A stretch of 10,988 nt of DNA from Acidobacteriota bacterium (GTDB lineage Bacteria; Acidobacteriota; Blastocatellia; Pyrinomonadales; Pyrinomonadaceae): the NCBI GenBank assembly GCA_024640445.1, contig JAHEEZ010000111.1:1-10988 (forward strand), in the 5' to 3' direction. Position numbers and translations under genes: made by a program. The notes below the pieces were generated by a model that saw only the letters and a list, made by a program, of their open reading frames with translations, was not told where the DNA came from and ran no database searches. Shown one piece after another: positions 6,360 to 10,988 of the stretch; position 1 is the first letter of the stretch, and the number at the start of each line of letters is the position of its first letter.

Positions 6360-7175
6360 ATGAAGGCAAAGTATTTTGTTGGCGTCGCGTTGTTGGCATT
6401 AGTCGTTTTTCTATCCATTCAGACAGATGTAAGTGCAAGTCATTCGTGGGGGAATTATCACTGGGAGAGGAGCTCGAATCCGGTGGCACTGACCATTAAC
6501 TACAATCTGGATTCTAACTGGACTTCATATTTTGGGGTAGCGGTGAATGATTGGGACAGCCCTTCGGGCGGCTATAGCGACGTGCTCTCTCTTTCTACTA
6601 TGCCCAATAATACCCGCACCCGCCAGTGCAAAGCGGACTCGGGTAAAATACAGGTTTGCAATGACAGCTACGGCAATACGGGCTGGCTGGGGGTAGCGGG
6701 CATTTCGGTCAGCGGCGATCACATACAGAGCGCGTACGTGAAATTGAACGATACTTATTACAACGGTACTTCGTACGATACTCCTGCCTGGAGGGCGCTT
6801 GTTATGTGCCAGGAGATCGGACACGCGTTTGGGCTGGACCACCAGGATGAGAATTTCAATAACGCTAATTTAGGGACGTGTATGGACTACACGAACAATC
6901 CGAATTCGAACCAGCACCCCAACGCTCACGATTACGAAGAACTCGGTATTATCTACAACCACCTCGACTCAGGCGGAGGCGGAGGCGGTACCTGCCGCGG
7001 TCGTTTTTGTCAGGGCGGGGTTCCGGCGAACGTCGATATGGGAGATCCCAGACAGTGGGGATCAGTTGTCGAAACAGACGGACAGGGAAGGCCGATCCTC
7101 TTTATGCGCGACTTTGGAAACGGAAACAAGTTCTTCACGCACATCTATCCGGTGCCGGACGGTCCTCGGTCTTAA
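6360..7175 (+). CDS. Exported metzincin-like metalloprotease with QExxH in place of HExxH
   Basis: The 271-residue protein has a signal peptide (MKAKYFVGVALLALVVFLSI, cleavage probably after VSA at 27). The domain at ~28-203 looks like a bacterial metzincin (matrixin/snapalysin-like): a zinc-site helix CQEIGHAFGLDH (150-161) and a Met-turn TCMDYTNNP (173-181). The usual HExxHxxGxxH reads QExxHxxGxxH: Gln151 replaces the first His, while Glu152, His155 and His161 are kept. Cys150 and Cys174 flank the two halves of the site and could form a disulfide. A glycine run (205-210) leads to a ~60-residue tail with CRGRFC and no family that I know. The start has GGAGG 11 bases upstream (6344-6348); an out-of-frame ATG at 6350 is too close to it. 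It could be an active variant protease or a non-catalytic relative. Confidence 0.8.
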   Translation: MKAKYFVGVALLALVVFLSIQTDVSASHSWGNYHWERSSNPVALTINYNLDSNWTSYFGVAVNDWDSPSGGYSDVLSLSTMPNNTRTRQCKADSGKIQVCNDSYGNTGWLGVAGISVSGDHIQSAYVKLNDTYYNGTSYDTPAWRALVMCQEIGHAFGLDHQDENFNNANLGTCMDYTNNPNSNQHPNAHDYEELGIIYNHLDSGGGGGGTCRGRFCQGGVPANVDMGDPRQWGSVVETDGQGRPILFMRDFGNGNKFFTHIYPVPDGPRS

Positions 7176-7198
7176 TTCCGGATTTCCTTCTATTCAAC

Positions 7199-7233
7199 AA
7201 GAAAAGACGGACTGTCCAGGTCCGTCTTTTCTT
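7199..7233. terminator. Strong rho-independent terminator, probably bidirectional
   Basis: A perfect 14-bp stem pairs 7199-7212 with 7220-7233, leaving a 7-base loop (TGTCCAG). The core is AAAAGACGGAC / GTCCGTCTTTT. A-rich bases on the left arm and T-rich bases on the right arm give a U-tract on either strand. It lies between the convergent stops at 7175 (plus strand) and 7273 (minus strand), so it can serve both genes. Confidence 0.88.
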
Positions 7234-7272
7234 TATCTAAAGAGCGATTCTTCAACCTGCGCCGTGCAGCGG

Positions 7273-7656
7273 TCAGATAGAGTTTTTCCTGCCCTTGGAT
7301 CCTTCCTGCATTTCGAATCTGTTCTTATCCCTGTCGCTCATCTTTTTTTCGAAGTCCAGCGGCTCGTTGTCTTCGAAGTTGATACCCATCGCGTGAGCAT
7401 TTTCTTCGACATCGGACTGGTCGGGCGTGGGGTTGTGGCCGAAAACGGATTCCGCTCCGCTATCGTTCGCATCTTCCCATTCGGCATCGATATCGCCGCC
7501 GGAATCCGCAGGCGAAGTCGAATGATGCTCGCGCAGTCTTTGTTGAAGTTCGTGGGGATCTTTGGGTGCCTGGACGATCTCCTCGTCCATCAGCTGCTGG
7601 ACGTCTTCGTCAGCGACGGGCTGATTCTCGTAGAACTCAAGTTCACGGCCTTTCAT
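7273..7656 (-). CDS. DUF6335-like acidic protein
   Basis: The 127-residue protein resembles DUF6335 proteins known from cyanobacteria and other groups; their function is not known to me. The recognisable part is SPADSGGDIDAEWEDANDSG (48-67), ESVFGHNPTPDQSDVEE (69-85) and MGINFEDNEPLDFEKKMSDR (90-109), near the usual C-terminal end. The N-terminal 45 residues are charged and probably helical. There is no signal peptide, membrane segment or Cys. The start is ATG 7656, set by GGGAGGG (minus strand, 7665-7671) eight bases before it; the open frame from 7692 adds twelve unlikely residues. The 117-base gap from the zinc-ribbon gene suggests its own promoter, though I could not pick out a convincing one. 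It ends against the shared terminator at 7199-7233. Confidence 0.83.
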   Translation of the reverse strand: MKGRELEFYENQPVADEDVQQLMDEEIVQAPKDPHELQQRLREHHSTSPADSGGDIDAEWEDANDSGAESVFGHNPTPDQSDVEENAHAMGINFEDNEPLDFEKKMSDRDKNRFEMQEGSKGRKNSI

Positions 7657-7773
7657 CGAGTTTGCCCTCCCGGTTTGTGATCTTTCAATCACAGGATATC
7701 ACACGAAAGGGCACTCGTCTCAGGTGTGTTGGGATTTACGTGGGAATTTGCTTCAGGTGCCGGACCCGGGATC

Positions 7774-8052
7774 TCAAATGAAGACGACCGACTGAGATGA
7801 AGGGATCTCGAACCGCCTTCGACAACGCTGGTTCTTGCAGACAACCGCGTCGTCTATTCTGACCATGTAGTCCTTCGATTTGTCGTATCGGACACGGTCC
7901 TGCGCATTGAGGCGAGCTGGAGTATTCTTCTTCTTTGTACGCTTTAGCCAGAGGATCTGATACTCGTTTCGCTCACCGCAAAACGTGCAGGCATACTGGG
8001 CCGGTTTGGTTTCTCGCTTTTCGTCGAAAATGTCCCTTTCATTCATGGTCAA
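7774..8052 (-). CDS. Small four-cysteine zinc-ribbon-like protein
   Basis: The 92-residue basic protein has two Cys pairs, CTFC (22-25) and CKNQRC (72-77), about 46 residues apart. This is the layout of a zinc ribbon with a long insert rich in Lys and Arg (LKRTKKKN, DRVRYDKSKDYMVR). The pattern suggests zinc binding and perhaps contact with nucleic acid, but I do not recognise a named family. Two starts compete. TTG 8052 has GAGGAG (minus strand, 8060-8065) seven bases before it, while ATG 8046 is 13 bases from the same site. I give the TTG on spacing; the difference is two residues. The gap to the upstream DUF971 gene is 32 bases, so they are probably co-transcribed. Confidence 0.75.
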   Translation of the reverse strand: MTMNERDIFDEKRETKPAQYACTFCGERNEYQILWLKRTKKKNTPARLNAQDRVRYDKSKDYMVRIDDAVVCKNQRCRRRFEIPSSQSVVFI

Positions 8053-8062
8053 GAGTATACTC
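8053..8062. repeat. Perfect 10-bp palindrome between ribosome binding site and start codon
   Basis: GAGTATACTC reads the same on both strands and sits immediately before the TTG at 8052, overlapping part of the Shine-Dalgarno sequence of the zinc-ribbon gene. It could be a protein-binding site or a small RNA fold, or chance. Confidence 0.4.
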
Positions 8063-8084
8063 CTCTACCGCAAAAGCTTGTAAT

Positions 8085-8429
8085 TCAGGCTTCTGAAAGT
8101 TCCCGCAAATAATTGAAGCTGAAGATCCCGGTATCATGTCCGTCGCTGAAATGAAAATTCAGCGCATAGCGGCCAACCACGGAAACGTGAGAAATACTGA
8201 GGTCCTCGGAGATCGAATCCGGGTTCAGCATTTTCTCGCCGGTCCATTCGTTGACGCATCCGGCACACGGGCACGATATGCGAAGAGCGCGCGGCTCGTA
8301 TCTGCTTTCCGCCGCGTCAGACCATTCTATCGTGATGGATCCGTCGGCCTCTTCGATGATTTTCAATGGTTCGATCATTTCTATATCCGCATCCCGAAGC
8401 TCATACGGCGCCGGTGCCAAGTCCTTCAT
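8085..8429 (-). CDS. DUF971 (gamma-butyrobetaine hydroxylase N-terminal-like) protein
   Basis: The 114-residue stand-alone domain matches DUF971, the fold found at the N-terminus of gamma-butyrobetaine hydroxylase and as a single protein in many bacteria. Visible features are SITIEWSD (31-38), YEPRALRISCPCAGCVNEWT (44-63), VSVVGRYALNFHFSDGHDTG (82-101) and IFSFNYLREL (102-111). Cys53, Cys55, Cys58 and His98 occupy the CxCxxC...H positions that bind zinc in the hydroxylase domain, so a bound metal is likely. Its bacterial role is unclear; in some genomes it is linked to iron-sulfur proteins of the ApbC/Mrp type, none of which is visible here. ATG 8429 overlaps the end of the membrane-protein gene by 29 bases, with GGAAG four bases upstream. 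The frame is open to 8528, but that part is an Arg-rich shadow. Confidence 0.88.
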   Translation of the reverse strand: MKDLAPAPYELRDADIEMIEPLKIIEEADGSITIEWSDAAESRYEPRALRISCPCAGCVNEWTGEKMLNPDSISEDLSISHVSVVGRYALNFHFSDGHDTGIFSFNYLRELSEA

Positions 8430-9135
8430 ATTCTTCCGGGGACGGGGGGAAGTTCTTCGAAGCCCCGATCTTTGGAAATACCTTCCGGTACGCCGCGACG
8501 TTCGACGCCAAAAGCAGCGGGATGACAAAGTAGATGCCGACGCAAAACGCCATGTAACCGATCAGCGCGACGACAAACCCGACCGCCCAAAGCCCGGTCA
8601 CACCGCCCAGATTCTTCCAGACCGCTTTTGCGCTGATGATGACCGATTGCCAGCCCGAGAGCCCTCGGTCCACGATCAGCGGAAATGAGAAAATAATGAG
8701 CGTGTGAAGGCAGACCATGACAAGTGCCACCACAAACTCCGTCACAAGGGCGCTGGCCAGCATCGTGTACAGTTCCTTCTCGGTCAACACGGTCCCCATC
8801 ATCGTTGAATAAAGAAGCGGTACGTAGATCAGGCCAATGAGAAGTACCGCCGGCCCGATCACAAGGATCGTGATGAGCAGACTCGGCCAGAAGAAACTTA
8901 GTCCCCTGAAGAGATGCTGGATTTCGACGGACTCGCCGTCGAGCGCGCGGAAGTAACAGTAGTAGATCCCGCAGACCATCGCACCGAGAAAGATGTATGC
9001 GCTGATGCCGCCGATAAGGACGCCTACGATGGTAATGACGAAGATAAGCCAGTAATTAGGCTTTATCGCCTCCCAGCCTTCCCGGAAACATTCGATAGGG
9101 CGGATCACGCCTGTGCGGAATTCCGTCTGCTGCAT
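8401..9135 (-). CDS. Multi-pass membrane protein of unknown function
   Basis: The 244-residue protein has several hydrophobic stretches, at about 28-62, 82-112, 126-157 and 178-216. The longer ones may each hold two helices, so five to seven membrane segments are likely. The hydrophilic ends are short, with RPIECFREGWEAIKPN before the first segment and a Pro/Gly/Glu-rich tail after YRKVFPKIGASKNFPP. The segment FPLIVDRGLSGWQSVIISAK (151-170), followed by KNLGG and a final hydrophobic hairpin, is a pattern I recall from poorly characterised bacterial integral membrane proteins of the DUF975/DUF2189 kind. No catalytic motif is visible. It starts 33 bases after the phosphorylase stop, with no clear Shine-Dalgarno sequence before ATG 9135, and its end overlaps the DUF971 gene. 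Co-transcription with both is likely. Confidence 0.82.
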   Translation of the reverse strand: MQQTEFRTGVIRPIECFREGWEAIKPNYWLIFVITIVGVLIGGISAYIFLGAMVCGIYYCYFRALDGESVEIQHLFRGLSFFWPSLLITILVIGPAVLLIGLIYVPLLYSTMMGTVLTEKELYTMLASALVTEFVVALVMVCLHTLIIFSFPLIVDRGLSGWQSVIISAKAVWKNLGGVTGLWAVGFVVALIGYMAFCVGIYFVIPLLLASNVAAYRKVFPKIGASKNFPPSPEEYEGLGTGAV

Positions 9136-9168
9136 AGCTGGTCTTTGGCTATTGAAGGTTCAGTGTGT

Positions 9169-10988
9169 TCAGCCTGACTTTCCTAGATAAATGTCGCGGA
9201 CATAATCCGAGAGCATTCTATCACTGCTGAAGCTGGGTGTGAGAGTGGCAAGCGAATCTTTCATCCTCGCGATCCACTCATTTGGAAGTCCGTCTTCGGA
9301 GAGCGAATAATACGCCGGGAGAATCTCCTCTTCGAGTACAGAATAAAGAGATTCCGCGTCATTCGCGTCGTTTGTCTCTTCGTCAGCTGCATCGTTCTCG
9401 TGCCTGTCTCCGATCGCGAATCCGTTCCGCCCGTTGTAGCCTTCGATCCACCATCCGTCCAGAACCGAGAAGTTCAGGCCTCCGTTCATCGCGACCTTCT
9501 GTCCGCTGGTTCCCGAAGCCTCGAGCGGCCGCCGGGGAACGTTCATCCAGACATCGACTCCCCGGACCAGGAATCGGGCGACCTCCTGGTCATAATCCTC
9601 GATAAACACCGCGCGGTGCTGCCAGTTCGATTCGTGATTGATGCTCATCAGCGACTGCAGGATCTTCTTGGCGTTGTTGTCCTGAGGATGTGCTTTTCCT
9701 GCGAACACGAACTGCACCGGCCGGTCCGGGTCATCGACCATCTTCAGAAGCCGTTCCATATCGTTGAGTATAAGGTCCCAACGCTTGTACTTCGCTATCC
9801 TGCGGGCGAATCCAACGGTCAGGATATTTTCGTCGAACAGCCGGCGTGTATCCTCATGCTCGTGGATCGTATCCTTCAAACCGGCGTCCTTCTTGAAAGT
9901 ACGTTCCCGGATGTAGGAGATAAGGAGGCGTTTCAAAAGCTGGTGGGCTTTCCACACATCCTCGTTCGGTATGTTCTCTACAGCTTCACGCCATTTTTCC
10001 TCGTCCGCGACCAGGGACCGCCAATCCGCTCCTATCCTGTCAGCATAGAGGTCTCTGAATGCGGGCCCGATCCAGGTGCTGGGGTGAATGCCGTTCGTCA
10101 CGTGCGTGATCGGAACTTCTTCGGAGTCTTCGATCTCTGGAAACATCTTCAACCAGAGCTTTCTGGAAACTTCCCCGTGCTTTTCGCTAACGCCATTTGA
10201 CGAGCGCGAGAGCCTTATCGCCAATGGGGTCATCCCGAACCATTCGTCCGAATCTTCCGGATCTGTTCTTCCGAGCGCGAACAACTCCGATTTTTCGAGC
10301 CTAAGCGATTCGATGAAGGCTTTGTCGAAGCACGCCTCGATCAGTTCAGGGGGAAAGGAATCATTACCTGCGTCAACCGGAGTATGGGTCGTGAATACGC
10401 ATTTCTCCCTCACCTTCGGAACGACATCGTCGAACGAGAGCGATTCGTCCTGCGCAAGCAGCTCGCGTGCGAGCTCAAGATTCAGAAAAGCGGAATGCCC
10501 TTCGTTCAGGTGATAGACCTGCGGATCGATACCGAGCTTTCTGAGAAGCTGGACCCCGCCTATGCCCAGGATCTTTTCCTGGACGATCCGCGTTTCGGTG
10601 TCGCCTCCGTAGAGATGCCCGGTCACATACCGGTCCACCTCGTCATTCAGTGCGACATTTGTGTCGAGGAGATAGAGGGGAATCCGTCCTATGCTGGCGA
10701 GCCACGCCTGTGCATATACCTTACGGCCCCGCATCGTTATCTGGACAAGGATCCTCTCGCCATCGGCATCGACAACGGGCTCAAGCGCGAGACGGCTGGC
10801 AAACGAATCCCTGTAAGATTCTTCCTGCCATCCGTCGTGCGCGATGTTCTGACGGAAGTATCCGTAACGGTACATCAGTCCAATGCCTACCAACGGGACG
10901 TTCAGATCACTTGCCGACTTCAGGTGATCGCCGGCGAGTATCCCAAGTCCGCCCGAATATATCGGAAGGGAATTGTGAACACCGTATT
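9169..10988 (-). CDS. glgP: Alpha-glucan (glycogen) phosphorylase, 5' end missing (runs off right edge)
   Basis: A GT35-family, PLP-dependent enzyme that releases glucose 1-phosphate from glycogen or other alpha-1,4-glucans. About 605 residues are visible and the frame stays open to the window edge: the first full codons read YGVHNSLPIYSGGLGILAGD, which belongs to the conserved N-terminal domain, so the true start lies beyond 10988. The TTG at 10893 is internal. Other motifs are HLNEGHSAFL, FTTHTPVDAGND, THVTNGIHPSTW, VGFARRIAKYKRWDLI and FAGKAHPQD. The PLP site is RRPLEASGTSGQKVAMNGG, with the lysine codon at 9496-9498, followed by LDGWWIEGYNGRNGFAIGD. These features fit the shorter 'alpha-glucan family phosphorylase' type (Thermotoga/archaeal-like) rather than E. 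coli GlgP. The C-terminus is complete (YVRDIYLGKSG). The downstream membrane-protein gene starts 33 bases later. Confidence 0.95.
   Translation of the reverse strand, partial: YGVHNSLPIYSGGLGILAGDHLKSASDLNVPLVGIGLMYRYGYFRQNIAHDGWQEESYRDSFASRLALEPVVDADGERILVQITMRGRKVYAQAWLASIGRIPLYLLDTNVALNDEVDRYVTGHLYGGDTETRIVQEKILGIGGVQLLRKLGIDPQVYHLNEGHSAFLNLELARELLAQDESLSFDDVVPKVREKCVFTTHTPVDAGNDSFPPELIEACFDKAFIESLRLEKSELFALGRTDPEDSDEWFGMTPLAIRLSRSSNGVSEKHGEVSRKLWLKMFPEIEDSEEVPITHVTNGIHPSTWIGPAFRDLYADRIGADWRSLVADEEKWREAVENIPNEDVWKAHQLLKRLLISYIRERTFKKDAGLKDTIHEHEDTRRLFDENILTVGFARRIAKYKRWDLILNDMERLLKMVDDPDRPVQFVFAGKAHPQDNNAKKILQSLMSINHESNWQHRAVFIEDYDQEVARFLVRGVDVWMNVPRRPLEASGTSGQKVAMNGGLNFSVLDGWWIEGYNGRNGFAIGDRHENDAADEETNDANDAESLYSVLEEEILPAYYSLSEDGLPNEWIARMKDSLATLTPSFSSDRMLSDYVRDIYLGKSG

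Noticed and set aside
5873..6499. A 208-codon plus-strand frame spanning the end of the peptidase gene and the start of the metzincin-like gene
   Set aside because: It overlaps two real genes in another frame, and its protein looks like random Arg/Ser-rich translation. The ATG at 6350 within it is only a base or two from GGAGG, too close to be used.
7066..7680. A 204-codon plus-strand frame opposite the DUF6335-like gene
   Set aside because: It runs through the strong terminator at 7199-7233 and is antisense to a recognisable protein family with an excellent ribosome binding site.
9400..10200. A 266-codon plus-strand frame inside glgP
   Set aside because: It is antisense to conserved glycogen phosphorylase motifs, including the PLP-lysine region, and shows no family features.
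10893..10988. TTG at 10893 as the start of the phosphorylase
   Set aside because: Codons upstream of it continue the conserved domain (HNSLPIYSGGLG, then GILAGDHLKS) to the window edge, so the gene is open at the right end rather than starting here.
1..10988. CRISPR arrays, insertion sequences, tRNA genes, toxin-antitoxin or defence genes
   Set aside because: Reading both strands I found no repeat-spacer pattern, transposase, tRNA-like fold or recognisable defence gene. The window looks like ordinary chromosome with high coding density.

Overview
The window looks like chromosomal DNA of a moderately GC-rich, diderm-type bacterium. The mix of genes (a family-4 uracil-DNA glycosylase right after coaBC, a DUF6335-like protein, a CrtE/CrtB-like pair and a DUF971 protein) reminds me most of Acidobacteriota of the Blastocatellia type. 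That placement is an inference from gene content, not a measured result. There are no tRNA or rRNA genes, insertion sequences, CRISPR arrays or phage genes that I can see. Coding density is high and most genes are housekeeping or common accessory types.

Layout. (1) Positions 1-1720, minus strand: coaBC (coenzyme A synthesis) followed by a family-4 uracil-DNA glycosylase that runs off the left edge; the two overlap as ATGA. (2) Positions 1919-4182, plus strand: a 121-residue protein of unknown function, a CrtE-like polyprenyl diphosphate synthase and a phytoene/squalene synthase, tightly spaced and probably one operon. Together the two enzymes would condense C5 units to a prenyl diphosphate (probably GGPP) and join two of these head to head, the entry to carotenoids or another C30/C40 terpenoid. 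(3) Positions 4240-7175, plus strand: three consecutive genes for exported proteins, namely a peroxiredoxin/thioredoxin-like protein with a CPYC site, an Ntn-hydrolase isoaspartyl peptidase/asparaginase, and a metzincin-like protein whose first zinc-binding His is replaced by Gln. A strong, probably bidirectional terminator follows at 7199-7233. (4) Positions 7273-10988, minus strand: an alpha-glucan phosphorylase (open at the right edge), a multi-pass membrane protein, a DUF971 protein, a small four-cysteine zinc-ribbon-like protein, and a DUF6335-like acidic protein.

I did not find a clearly new multi-gene system. The observations most worth a second look are the altered zinc motif in the metzincin-like protein, the uncharacterised first gene of the terpenoid operon, the long non-catalytic N-terminal region of the uracil-DNA glycosylase, and the palindrome over the translation start of the zinc-ribbon gene.
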